Source: Bog-473 sp963807775 (GTDB taxonomy: Bacteria; Actinomycetota; Acidimicrobiia; Acidimicrobiales; RAAP-2). Taken from it: a stretch of DNA of 64,000 bases. The notes beneath the pieces were generated by a model. It searched no databases, had not been told where the DNA came from, and saw only the letters and a list, made by a program, of their open reading frames with translations. The stretch lies in contig CAWECY010000010.1 in assembly GCA_963807775.1 (NCBI GenBank), positions 310,001 to 374,000 of the forward strand, in the 5' to 3' direction. This document shows, piece after piece, positions 8,910-18,800 of the stretch; the stretch's first letter is position 1, and each line of letters opens with the position of its first letter. A program made the position numbers and the translations under genes.

Positions 8910-10128
8910 TTCCAGTCGCCGTGCCACTTGTGCGGCGTGAGGGGAAGCGCAGCCAGTTCTTTGTCGGTGACCTTGACTCCGGTCGGATACCACTCGGGGT
9001 CGTAGCTGGCCTGGACACTCAGACCGGTCTTCGTCTTGGTGGCCGCGATGAGTTCGACAATGGTGCGGATATCGGTCAGCGGTCGGCCCCGCCAATTCAT
9101 GGTGATGAAGGAGAACATGCGGTGCTCGATCTTGTTCCACTTCGATGTTCCGGGTGGGTAGTGGCAGACGGTGATCTCGAGCCCGGTCTCGGCCGCCAAC
9201 TTGGCGATTTGGGCCTTCCATGCCCGCACCCGGTAGCCGTTGGATCCGCCCGCATCAGCGGTGATGAACAATTTGGTGGCGTCGGGGAATCGCCTGGCAC
9301 CCATCTGGTTCCACCACCTGCGTATCGATTCGACGGCGAACTCCGCGGTGTCGGCCGTGTCGCCGACCGACACCCACCCCTCGTCGTTGGCAATGTCATA
9401 GATGCCATAGGGGATGGCGCGGCCCACCTCGGGATCGACGAAGTCGTGGACCCCCACCCGGGTCGGTTCACCTGCGGGATGCCATTCGCGCCCGCCGTTG
9501 GCGTATTCGCCGATGAGCTCCTTCTTCTTCGTGTCGACGCTGATCACGGGCTGTCGGTCCTTGACGAAGCGCGAGACCGCCTTGTTGAGGTAGCGGAACT
9601 GGGCGTCTCGATCGGGATGAGCCGTCCCCTCCTTGGCCTTGGCCGGTGCCTGCAAGGAGTAGCCCATCTGGTGCAAGAGACGTCTGACCAGTTCGGCGGA
9701 GGCCTGAAAGCCTCGACGCACCAGCTCGTCGGCCAGCTCATAGGTCGATTTCGACGTCCAGCGCAGATGCGACATCGGCGTGCCACGCGTCTCGGGGTAG
9801 ACCAGCTCGTCGAGCGATTCGAGCAGTCCGGGCTGCAACTCGATCGCCGGCTTGGCCCCTCCTCCGGGGGCGCGGCGTCGATCAGAGACCTCGACGCCGG
9901 CACGAACCTCGTGCACCGCCTTGTTGACCGTCGAGGTGCTCATCCCCGATGCCTCGGCTACACGAGCCTGTCCGCCGCGACCCAGTGCTTCGACCATCGC
10001 ACCGGCAATTACCCGCTTCTGGCGCTCGTCGAGATGCGGCATCACTGTCTCGAAGAACTCGGCGAGACCCTCGGGGGACAACTCCACGCACCCAGACTAT
10101 ACCTCGCGTGTTATTCCCTGGTGGACCC
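8861..10128 (-). mobile_element. ISAzo13-type insertion sequence
   Basis: A 1268-base element with imperfect terminal inverted repeats (about 15 of 24 bases), left end GGACCCGCCGCGAAATAG and right end, read inward, GGGTCCACCAGGGAATAAC. The flanking triplet TAA occurs at 8858-8860 and 10129-10131, a probable target duplication. One transposase gene fills it. Removing the element and one TAA restores the tetR reading frame exactly, which fixes the boundaries. Confidence 0.85.
8888..10087 (-). CDS. ISAzo13-family transposase
   Basis: A 399-residue transposase. The N-terminus (LDERQKRVIAGAMVEALGRG) and the HTH-like ASGMSTSTVNKAVHEV are typical. The catalytic core shows VISVDTKKKELIG, LFITADAGGSNGYR and the segment CHYPPGTSKWNKIEHRMFSF, supplying D-D-E residues. 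Length is normal for the family, so the element may still be active. A long antisense open frame covering it is a shadow. Confidence 0.93.
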   Translation of the reverse strand: MELSPEGLAEFFETVMPHLDERQKRVIAGAMVEALGRGGQARVAEASGMSTSTVNKAVHEVRAGVEVSDRRRAPGGGAKPAIELQPGLLESLDELVYPETRGTPMSHLRWTSKSTYELADELVRRGFQASAELVRRLLHQMGYSLQAPAKAKEGTAHPDRDAQFRYLNKAVSRFVKDRQPVISVDTKKKELIGEYANGGREWHPAGEPTRVGVHDFVDPEVGRAIPYGIYDIANDEGWVSVGDTADTAEFAVESIRRWWNQMGARRFPDATKLFITADAGGSNGYRVRAWKAQIAKLAAETGLEITVCHYPPGTSKWNKIEHRMFSFITMNWRGRPLTDIRTIVELIAATKTKTGLSVQASYDPEWYPTGVKVTDKELAALPLTPHKWHGDWNYTIAAA

Positions 10129-10202
10129 TAAGCACCGCCGACCTCGACCCAAAGGAGCCATTTCGTGACCACGACGACGATCGACGTCGCAACCATCGCC
10201 CC

Positions 10203-10931
10203 TTGACCCACCAGGAGGCAATGCACCTCCAGGCTGAAGAACTCGAGCGAACACTCGCTTTGCTCGCCTCGCTCGATGATGCTGATTGGAGGAGCCCGAC
10301 CGACTGCCCCTCGTGGGACGTCCGCGCCATGTACCAACACGTTCTGGGTGCGTGTGAAGCGGGCGCCTCCATGCGAGAGAACATCCATCAGCTGCGCCGG
10401 GCCCGAGCGCACCGCAAGCAGAACGGCGGGACGCTGGAAGCTGCCTTGTCGGCCGTGCAGGTAGGCGAACGATCCGATCTGAGCGCAGCACAGGTCCTCG
10501 ACCGACTGGCATCGACCGCGCCGAAGACCATACGAGGCCGCGCACGAACGCCAGGGATCTTGCGTAATCACGCAAGGCTTGCAGTCGACGGACCGGTGCA
10601 CGAGACCTGGAAACTCGGCTATCTCATCGACATCATCTATCTACGCGACCTGTGGATGCACCGTGTGGACTTGGTTCGAGCCGTGGGCCGGCCTTTCGAG
10701 CTGAGTTCCGCCCACGACGGTCGAATTGTCTCCGATGTCGCCTACGAGTGGGCGCGTCGGCATGGCAAGGCCTTCGTGTTGGAGCTCACTGGACCCGCCG
10801 GTGGCACGTACTCGCATGACTCAACGTCCTCCGAGGCCACGCATGTGTCGCTTGACGCGGTCGAATTCTCTCGCGCGCTCGCCGGACGCGCGCCCACAGC
10901 TGGCCTGCTCACCATCGTTGTCCCATTCTGA
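10203..10931 (+). CDS. Mycothiol-dependent maleylpyruvate isomerase-like (MDMPI/DinB fold) protein, frameshift near its start
   Basis: The N-terminal four-helix domain shows PTDCPSWDVRAMYQHVLG (His metal ligand) and RDLWMHRVDLVRAVGRP (second His), classic for MDMPI_N/DinB proteins. The C-terminal part resembles an SCP2-like domain. The likely original start is GTG 10165, with AAAGGAG upstream, giving VTTTTIDVATIAP. A one-base loss near 10202 then creates a stop, and the body resumes in another frame at TTG 10203. ATG 10221 is another start. The GTG overlaps the ancestral tetR stop, so the two formed an operon. Such enzymes act in thiol-dependent detoxification. Confidence 0.78.
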   Translation: MTHQEAMHLQAEELERTLALLASLDDADWRSPTDCPSWDVRAMYQHVLGACEAGASMRENIHQLRRARAHRKQNGGTLEAALSAVQVGERSDLSAAQVLDRLASTAPKTIRGRARTPGILRNHARLAVDGPVHETWKLGYLIDIIYLRDLWMHRVDLVRAVGRPFELSSAHDGRIVSDVAYEWARRHGKAFVLELTGPAGGTYSHDSTSSEATHVSLDAVEFSRALAGRAPTAGLLTIVVPF

Positions 10932-11049
10932 CGATCCTGAAACCCACAGATAGTTCTCGAGCCGCGGTCAGTGACGTAGATCGCGTATGGCGCACAAGGG
11001 TTCGATGGATGACCGAGCCGACGTATTTCACCATCACAGGTGGTGTTGG

Positions 11050-11090
11050 TGGGGTAGCTGGAATCGAACCAGCGACCTCAGCATTATCAG
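11050..11090 (-). repeat. tRNA-Ile(GAT) 3'-half copy, second attachment remnant
   Basis: A further copy of the 3' half of the tRNA-Ile, ending at the same anticodon-loop position as the copy at 8005. It has one base missing in the acceptor-stem segment (TGGGG-TAGCTGG instead of TGGGGCTAGCTGG). Downstream, at about 11104-11115 and 11218-11238, are inverted copies of a GGGACACAGTTGGGAC-like sequence, possible arm sites of a lost integrase. Confidence 0.87.
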
Positions 11091-11299
11091 TTAGGTAAGG
11101 GGATTCTCGCTGTGTCCCAACCAATCCCACCAAATCTCGGTCTGTCCTGGTCGGAGCGTCACCGATTGCGTGACCAGAGATTCAACGGGAGGCAGTAGGA
11201 CGCTGCGGGCCCCAATTGTCGGGACACAGTTGGGACGAAATCAGGGCCTAGCAATCGGATTTCCAGAGCTGTCTCAAGAGTGGCGTGGCACGTCAAGGG

Positions 11300-11655
11300 C
11301 AAGCCGAAGGCTTTAGGGAGGAATCATGCCTCCATACGAAGCGCCGCTCGGTGTCGACAAGGGCTCGGCGTCGGTGATGTCCTCGAGGTAGCCGACGAGA
11401 CACTAGGTCGTGCGGCGCCGAGTCGAGGACGAGCACGAGCCGCAAGCGCCCCTGCCGAGCGAGTCTCTCAGTGCCTCGGTGAAGTCTCCCGAGTCGAAGG
11501 TCAGTCCACGGTCGGCCGCCACCACGACGACGCCCGTCGCCGCGTCCGGGAGTCTCCCGGCCGTCAGTACGTCCAGCTCCTCGATCGAGAGGCCACAGAG
11601 GGCCGCGGCGTAGGAGCGAACCTGTGCTACGGCGCCGCGCCACGCAACAGGTGAG
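11300..11655 (-). pseudogene. Frameshifted remnant of an unidentified conserved hypothetical gene
   Basis: On the minus strand three frames joined in order give a coherent protein: VRSYAAALCGLSIEELDVL and GVVVVAADRGLTFDSGDF in one frame, RLRLVLVLDSAPHDLVS in the next, then VGYLEDITDAEPLS. The alternation of hydrophobic strands and acidic loops is unlike a shadow frame. At least two indels separate the pieces and no start or stop context is intact. The family is not named here. Confidence 0.45.
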
Positions 11656-11696
11656 TATGCCAGAATGCCACCGGATCAGGACCCGAAGGAGGATCG

Positions 11697-12149
11697 GTGA
11701 CTCCGGAAGAGCGTTTCAAGAAGCTCGGGCTCAAGCTCCCTCCGGCGCCCAAGCCTGCTGCCAACTACGTCGAGGCCAAGAGCGTCGGGGATTTGCTGTA
11801 TCTGGCCGGCCACGGCCCGATCGACGGGAACAACATGACGACCGGCCAGCTTGGCACCGACCTTACGCTCGAGCAGGGCCAGGCAGCCGCGCAGCTCACG
11901 GGCCTGTCGCTCCTGTCGACCATCCACCACATGGTGGGCCTCAACGGGGTGCGGGGCATCGTGAGTGTGCTCGGCTTCGTAAACAGCGCGCCCACTTTCA
12001 CGCAGCAGCCGAGCGTCATCGATGGCTGCTCCACCTTGTTCGTCGAGGTGTGGGGGGAGGATGGCAAGCACGTCCGCTCTGCCGTGGGCGTCCCCGTCCT
12101 TCCGTTCAACATCGCAGTTGAGATTGAGCTGATTGCCCAGCTGGCCTGA
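11697..12149 (+). CDS. RidA/YjgF-family protein (imine deaminase-like)
   Basis: RidA-type proteins hydrolyse reactive imines or enamines made by amino-acid-oxidising and PLP enzymes. This 150-residue member belongs to the longer actinobacterial subgroup: start PEERFKKLGLKLPPAPKPAA, core YLAGHGPI, then VRSAVGVPVLPFNIAVEIEL. The Arg of VRSAVGVPVLP aligns by eye with the substrate-binding Arg105 of E. coli RidA. The GTG start has GAAGGAGG in front. It lies on the island with a flavin amine oxidase gene, a biochemically sensible partner. Confidence 0.88.
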   Translation: MTPEERFKKLGLKLPPAPKPAANYVEAKSVGDLLYLAGHGPIDGNNMTTGQLGTDLTLEQGQAAAQLTGLSLLSTIHHMVGLNGVRGIVSVLGFVNSAPTFTQQPSVIDGCSTLFVEVWGEDGKHVRSAVGVPVLPFNIAVEIELIAQLA

Positions 12150-12208
12150 CGGCCGGGCCTCCTCCGGGCGGCGTGATCCGGGCTGCGCCGGCCCTACCCG
12201 GCCCGTCT

Positions 12209-13695
12209 TCAGCCAGCCTCGAACAGCACGTACGGCCGGGTGGGGCGGTCCTTGGTGAGCTTCCGCATCCAGTCGTACTCGGGATGGGCGTCGAAGAACG
12301 GCGCGGTCTGCAGCGGCGAGCCGCAGGCGCGACCCCACCGTCCCAGAAACGACATGCCCCTGGCCATCGCGGCGGTCGTTACCTTGCCGTCGAGCGAGCC
12401 CCACGGGTAGTGCGGACCCGGCAGCGAGCTGCCCACGCTGGCGTCGTCGTTGTCGAGGTGCCCGCAGATCGTTCGTGAGCTCGGCATGTCGCGCTGTAGG
12501 TACGGATCGCCGTGGTCGCCGATGATCGTCTGGGCGACCTCGGCGTCGATCAGACCCCGGTGTTGCGCCAGGAGCTGGTCGTAGCGGACCCGGCGCGATC
12601 CGCTCATGAGGATGTTGTCCCATCCTGTCGGCTGGGAGCCGTCCAGGTTGCGCACGCGTGGTCGAGAGCGATATTGAACCCGGTGTAGTAGCCCGCGCCC
12701 TTGGGACCGTGCAGCACGTCATGGTGCAAGGTGAGCTCGTGACACGCGATCTGGTTACGCCGGCAGTCGGCCAGCAGCCACGAGTTGACGTAACCGCCAT
12801 CGTTCCCCTGGCTGAACAACGCGTGCCACTCCTCGATGGACGACGCGTGCTGGCATGCGCGCCGCACCCGCCAGAACTCGGGCACGGCGGTCTGGTCGAT
12901 GCCGTTGCCGTCGATCGTCGTCTCGGTCACCACGAGACCCGCCCCAGTCACATAGAAGTCGGTGCCGCTATGGACGTACCCGGGCATGGCCTGCATGAGG
13001 ATCCGATGCCCGTCCTCTGGCACGAGGTCGATGACGATGTTGTAAGCGTCCCCGTTGGCAAATCGCTGCCACGTCGTGTGCGCCACGACGATTTCGCCGT
13101 CCGCTGTCCAGCCGCGGCCCGTGGCGACGAACGCGCTGCAGCTGTGGCGGAAGTGATGGAACAACGGCCGCGCCGCGGCCGTTGTGGGGGTGAGCTGCGG
13201 CGGCTTGAACCCGGGCACGGGAAACGGCGGCGTCACCTGACCAGCGAGCACGGCGGGCCACCACTGGCAGATCATGATGGGGTAGGCGTTCCACGCCAGA
13301 AGCTGCGCGAGGGTGAGCTCGTGCTGCCCGGGCCCGCGGCCCGAATTGGCGCCGTCTACGATGCCTTCGAGCTCGGCCAGGATCTCGGTCCCCGACCCGT
13401 CGGTGATCGTCCCGTTGGCGTTCGACGCCAGCATCGAGCCGTACAGAGCCTCAGCGTTCTTGGCGAACCACGAGAACGGAACCCCAGTGTCCATGAAGAT
13501 GAGCTTGGTGAAAGTGGAGATCACCTGGCGTAGCTCGTCCGCCACGAGATGGCCGTGCTGGAAGCCGCGCTCGTAGGGCCCGCCCTCGAGGTGGAGGTAG
13601 ATCCATCCGTGGTCGTCGCGCCGCGAACCCCTGGAGGCCGCCTGACGCTGTTTTGCCGTCAACGCTGTGTCCCTGACGCGCCCGCTGCCCGGCAC
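12209..13695 (-). pseudogene. Phospholipase B-like / C45-type Ntn-hydrolase, one frameshift
   Basis: Two minus-strand frames (13695 to about 12650, then to 12209) join into a protein of about 495 residues. The first carries YLHLEGGPYERGFQHG, the putative nucleophile in HSCSAFVATGR, VVAHTTW, and GGYVNSWLLADCRRNQIA. The second resumes with RNLDGSQPTGWDN and ends YVLFEAG. These are hallmarks of phospholipase B-like and acyl-CoA:6-APA acyltransferase-like Ntn hydrolases, which hydrolyse or transfer acyl groups on amides or esters. One missing base after the codons for ALDHA explains the break. No signal peptide is clear. The gene is divergent from the TPP-enzyme gene across 269 bases. Confidence 0.78.
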
Positions 13696-13964
13696 CCGAT
13701 GTCCTTTCGCCCGCAGGAATCCGGACGCGGCCCTCTACGTCCCGCGCGCTCTGTAGGCGAGCGCATCTTCGCAGATCACGGCGCACATTGCCACGGTGGA
13801 TTGTCGACACCTTGTGCTACCCTTTGCCGGGGTATTGAGCGGAGGGGCACGGTGTCTCATGGTCCGTAGGGTAGAGGCGCGCCGGTGCCGGCAACCCTAG
13901 GAGACGATCTGTGGGTGGCTCTTCGAACCATCACGCCACCGCGAAGAGCGCCAACTAGGCCGCG

Positions 13965-15824
13965 GTGATGTCACCCGAACGGTCGGCGGCCCCAGAAGGG
14001 ACGGCACCCGGTGCGGTCGCACCCGGTGCGACCCCCAAGATGGTGACGCTCGACAACGTCAACTGCGCCCAGCTCGTCCTGCGCTACCTGGCCATGGAGG
14101 GGGTTACCAAGATCTTCGGGGTGCCGGGGGCGGCGATCATGCAGCTCCTCGACGAGTTACGCCTCGAGAGCGACACGTTCCAGTACGTGGTGTGCCGGCA
14201 CGAAACAGGCGCCGCCTATATCGCCGACGGCTACGCCCGGGTGAGCGGAGGGCTCGGAGTGTTGGCGGTGACTTCGGGACCGGGCGCCACAAATGCCCTC
14301 ACCGGGACCCTGAACGCCCACAGCTCGGGCACGCCTCTGCTCACCATCTCGGGCGAGGTGAAAGAGCAATTCTTCGGGATGGGTTACCTCCAGGAGGGGA
14401 TCGACGCGGCACTTGACGTGGACGCCGTATACCGGGCGGCGATCGGCTACAGCGTCGTGATCGACAACTGGCAGAACTTCTGCACTCTGTTCGAGCAGGC
14501 ACTGCGCGACGCGCTCTCGGTTCCCCGACGTGCCAGTCATGTGAGCATCCCCATGGACGTGGCAGCCGTGCCTATCCCCTCCATCGCTGTGCCGACGTCG
14601 AGCACCTGCTATCGCACCTCGCCCCGGGGCGCCGATGCGGCATCGGCGGAGACTGCGCTCGACCTCCTGCTCGCCGCCCAACGCCCGCTTATCATGGTTG
14701 GCAACGGCTGTCGGCCGTTCCTCTCCGGCGGTGGGCTCGCGGCCCTGCAAGGCTTCGTGGAACGCTTCTCGATCCCTGTCATCACCACCCCCGAGGCCAA
14801 GGGCCTGTTCCCCGAGACGCATCCGATGTCATTGCGCAACTACGGAATCGCCCGCTGCATGTGGCCGCTCCTCTACATCAACCCGCCTGCGCCTGGCACG
14901 CGCTACGACGCCCTCCTCGTGCTCGGCTCCAGCTTGGGCGAGCTGGCCGTCTCCCCCGCCACGCTGCCCACCGAGGTGTTCAACTACGAGCTCGAGCCGG
15001 CTGGCTCGTTCGTCCAGGTCGACCTCGACGCATCGGCCATCGGACGTAACTTTCCGATCGACCTCGGCGTCGTCGCCGACATCGGGGCCACCGTGACTCA
15101 GCTGGCCACGTCGGGCGCCACCAGGCCCGTCCCGCCCTCGGCTGCGACGCGCGCCGCCCTCGTGGCCCAGATCAAGCAGACCCCTCCATCGCAGGACCCA
15201 CCCCAGCCCACTCCCGACAGTCCGGTGCATCCCATCGTGCTCGTACGGGCCATGAATGCAGCCCTGCAGCCCGGGTCCCACATCTTTGTCGACGCCGGAA
15301 ACTGCGTTGGGTGGGCGCTGTCTCAGTTGATCGTCGACCCACCCTCTCAGCTACACGCGGCGCTCTCCATGGGGCCCATGGGCTTCGGAGTGGGCGCAGT
15401 GGTAGGGGCCAAGATGGCCGCGCCAGGCTCGACCTGTGTGTGCATCGCAGGCGACGGCGCCTTCCTCATGCACGGGAGCGAGGTGTCGACCGCGGCCCGC
15501 TACGGCGTTGGTGCAGTGTGGGTGGTGCTGAACGACAACGACCTGGCGATGGTGAGTCAGGGAATGAACCAGTTCTTCTCCGGCTTCAACTGGTCGGACT
15601 ACTACGACCTCGGTCAGCCAGACCTGGTCGCCTTCGCGACCGCCCTCGGCGCGATCGCCGTCAGGGTGACGAGCGCGACGCAGCTACCAGCGGCGTTTCA
15701 GACCGCCTTCGCGTCGACAGTCGCCCAGCCGCAGGTCCTGGTTGTGGACATTGACCCCACGGCCGTGCCGCCTTACTACGTGCCCTCACAGGGACCGCCC
15801 GTGCCCCCGGGCACGACCTCGTGA
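13965..15824 (+). CDS. TPP-dependent enzyme of the acetolactate synthase/decarboxylase family
   Basis: A 619-residue three-domain thiamine pyrophosphate enzyme. The N-terminal PYR domain has GVPGAAIMQLLDEL and the catalytic Glu in VCRHETGAAYIADGYAR. The central domain has ITTPEAKGLFPETHP. The PP domain has GDGAFLMHGSEVSTAARYG with WVVLNDNDLA for Mg-TPP binding. A Pro/Ala-rich 25-residue N-terminal extension is unusual. Family reactions are decarboxylation of a 2-oxo acid and addition of the resulting carbanion to an acceptor. The loose fit to housekeeping IlvB, and the neighbours, suggest a specialised 2-oxo-acid decarboxylase or acyloin synthase. GTG 13965 or ATG 13968 may be the start. Confidence 0.9.
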   Translation: MMSPERSAAPEGTAPGAVAPGATPKMVTLDNVNCAQLVLRYLAMEGVTKIFGVPGAAIMQLLDELRLESDTFQYVVCRHETGAAYIADGYARVSGGLGVLAVTSGPGATNALTGTLNAHSSGTPLLTISGEVKEQFFGMGYLQEGIDAALDVDAVYRAAIGYSVVIDNWQNFCTLFEQALRDALSVPRRASHVSIPMDVAAVPIPSIAVPTSSTCYRTSPRGADAASAETALDLLLAAQRPLIMVGNGCRPFLSGGGLAALQGFVERFSIPVITTPEAKGLFPETHPMSLRNYGIARCMWPLLYINPPAPGTRYDALLVLGSSLGELAVSPATLPTEVFNYELEPAGSFVQVDLDASAIGRNFPIDLGVVADIGATVTQLATSGATRPVPPSAATRAALVAQIKQTPPSQDPPQPTPDSPVHPIVLVRAMNAALQPGSHIFVDAGNCVGWALSQLIVDPPSQLHAALSMGPMGFGVGAVVGAKMAAPGSTCVCIAGDGAFLMHGSEVSTAARYGVGAVWVVLNDNDLAMVSQGMNQFFSGFNWSDYYDLGQPDLVAFATALGAIAVRVTSATQLPAAFQTAFASTVAQPQVLVVDIDPTAVPPYYVPSQGPPVPPGTTS

Positions 15825-15857
15825 CCGTGCCATGACGCCGTGACCGTGCGATGACGC
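15820..15857 (+). repeat. 19-bp tandem duplication across the TPP-enzyme stop and cyclase start
   Basis: CGTGACCGTGCCATGACGC at 15820-15838 is repeated with one mismatch at 15839-15857. The first copy contains the stop of the TPP enzyme and the second holds the ATG of the cyclase gene, so each copy offers a start-like ATG. It looks like a recent slippage duplication. Confidence 0.8.
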
Positions 15858-18800
15858 TGCCGCCGCATCCCGACAACTCCATCGCCCTCACCAGCTACGT
15901 GGCGCCGTACGTGCTGCGCCGCCTGTCGCGCGGCGGACCCCCCGAACTCCCCGCTGTCGAGCCCATGGCGGGGGCGCTTTTGCTTGCCGACATCGCCGGG
16001 TTCACCCACCTGAGTGAGCAGCTGGCGGAGCGGGGCCTGGACGGCGCCGAGGCGCTCACCCTGGCGCTCAACGGCTACTTCGCGTGGATGATCGACCGCA
16101 TCGGAGAGCACGGCGGCGAGGTCGTGGGCTTCGCCGGCGATGCCCTGCTGGCGATGTGGCCTTCGGCGGACGACGGCGAGTCCCAGCGCGACGCCGTGCT
16201 GCGAGCGGGAGCGTGCGCGCTCGTGTTGGCCGTCCCCGAGGCAAGCGCCATCGTGACGAACGAGGCGCCCCTCACCGTGCGGTTCGGCCTCACGGCCGGG
16301 GCGTTCTTCGGGGTGGAGCTGGGTGGCTACCAGGGGCAACGTCATTGCCTGCTCACGGGGCCGCCCGTAGAAGCCGTCGCCGAGATGAACGACCTCGCCG
16401 AAGCGGGCGAGATCGTGATGGACGCGGGCGCCTGGAAGCTCGTGGCCGACGTTTGCGAAGGGGAGCCCCGCCAGGGCGAAGCTCAGCTGCTCACGGGCGC
16501 GCCCCCGGCCCGCCTGATGCAACTGTCGTCGCCCGAAAGCCCTTCCCCTGAGGTGGTAGACGTACTCTCCTCGTACGTGCCCCTGGCCGTCTTCGGCCGA
16601 GAGGAGACGGGCCAGGGTAGCTGGCTGGCAGAGCTGCGCCACGTGACGGTCCTGTTCGTGAACCTGCCCGACTGCGACTTCCACGTGAGCGCGGAGAGGG
16701 CCCAGGAGTTGGCGGCCGCCCTCCAAGAGGAGCTCGATCGTCACGAGGCCACCATCAACAAGCTGAGCGTCGACAGCCACGGGACGAGCCTGGTGGCAGC
16801 CACCGGCCTGCCGCCCCTATCCCACGACGACGATGCGGTGCGAGGCGTGCGCAGCGCGCTGGCTATCGCCGAGGCGCTCGAGCGCATGGGCCGGCCGGGC
16901 GCCATCGGCGTCGCCACGGGGCAAGCGTTCTGCGGGCCCATCGGCAATGAGTCCCGGCGTGAATACACGATGATCGGCGACGTGGTGAACACAGCCGCCC
17001 GGCTCATGCAGGCGGCCCTGGAAGGCGACGGGGTCGTCGGCGCCGGCTCTGGTGGCCCCGGGACGGTCCAGATCCTGTGCGACACGGCCACCCACCGGGC
17101 AACGCGGCACCGCATCGACTACGCCGAGCCGCGAGAGCTGAGGGTGAAGGGGAAGTCGAGCCCGCTGGTCGTCTACCGACCGACCCGACGGCGGACGGCG
17201 AGGACGGCCGCCACCACCGCCATGGCGGGCCGCGACCTCGAACGCGACGTGGTGCTCGCCAACCTCGACGCGGCGCTGCGCGGCGAGTGCCGGGTCGTCA
17301 TGGTCGAGGGCGAACCCGGGATCGGCAAGACCCAGCTCGTGAACGCCGCCTTGACGCTGGCGCAGGAGCGCGGGGTGCGGTGCCTGGCGGGAGCGGGCGA
17401 CCCGATCGAGCGGACCGTCCCCTACCACGCGTGGCGAAACGTATTCGCCACCGCCCTGGGCGTGGACGATTACGTTTCTCCCGCCGCCCGGGTGGAACAG
17501 ACCTTGCTCGCGCTGGAGAAGCAGCGCGAGCAGGCCCCACTCCTCAACGTCCTGCTCGGCCTGGCCATCGACGACACGCCGGCGACGGCGTCGATCACGG
17601 GCGAACGGCGCATCGACGCCACCAAGGACCTCATGCTCGAGCTACTCGGGGAGGTGGCCCGCCAACCTCTCATGATCGCCATCGACGACGCGCACTGGCT
17701 CGACTCGGCGTCGTGGGCGCTCATCCTGGAGCTGTCACGGCGGGAGCTTCCCGTCCTCCTCCTGCTGGCGAGTCGGCCGGTGGGCCACGATGCGCTCCCG
17801 CCCGAAGGCGCCCGTCTGGTAAATCAGACCAACACCAAGGTGCTCCGCCTGAGTTCGCTCGAGGCGGTCGATGCCGTGAGCTTGGTGTGCGTCCGCCTCG
17901 GGGTGGTGTCGCTGCCCGGCAAGGTGGCATCCCTCATCGTGGAGAAGTCAGGAGGCAATCCCCTGTTCGCCGAGGAGCTCGCCTATGCGCTCCTCGAGGC
18001 GGGCGTGATCGCCGTCGCCGATGGCCTGTGCTCGCTCGCGGCGGCCGAGGCGGACCTCGTGACCGTGACCATGCACGACACCGTGGAGGGGGTAATCGGC
18101 AGCCGGATCGACGGTCTCGAGGCGCGCCCGGAGCTCGCCCTGAAGGTGGCGAGCGTCGTCGGCCCCTCGTTCTCGCCCGAGGTGGTGCGCGACGTCTTCC
18201 CCGTCCCCGACGACCGCCGCTACATACCTGGGTGTCTAGAAACGCTCGTCCGGCGTAACCTGACCGTCCTCGACCAGTCGACGCCCAGTGTCCAGTATTC
18301 GTTCCGCCACGCGCTGACCCGCGACGTTGCGTACAACCGCATGCTGTTCGCGCATCGCCGCGAGCTGCACAAGGCCATCGCCGAGTGGTACGAGCGCAAT
18401 CGCTCCGACGCGCTCGAGCCGCTCTACAGCACCCTCGCCTACCATTGGAGCCGGGCCGAGGTGGTCGACAAGGCGTGCCACTACCTCGAGCTGGCCACGC
18501 TGCACGCGGTCAACAACGGCATGGGGCGCGAAGCGGTGAACCTCGGGCTCGAGGCAGCCGCCCTGCTGGGAGTGCGCCTGCCGCGGATCTGGCGGAGATC
18601 GCGAACGAGATCGGGCTCACCCTGGCCGCCATCGAAGAGCGCATGGCGAACCGCCCCCTCGAGTACCTGGCCGAGCTGCCGCCCATCGAGGACGAGGCCG
18701 TGGCCGCGGCGATCCAGATCCTGCTCCAGACGGTGCCGGCCACGTTCATGACGCAGCAGTTCGAGCTGTTTGCCCTCATGGGGCTGCAGGCGTTCTTGCT

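Noticed and set aside
8921..10168. 415-residue plus-strand frame
   Set aside because: It lies antisense to the ISAzo13 transposase and has no family features. Its last residues only reflect the interrupted tetR tail.
10909..11133. Minus-strand frame with NAEVAGSIPAT
   Set aside because: It is the sense translation of the tRNA-half copy at 11050-11090, not a gene.
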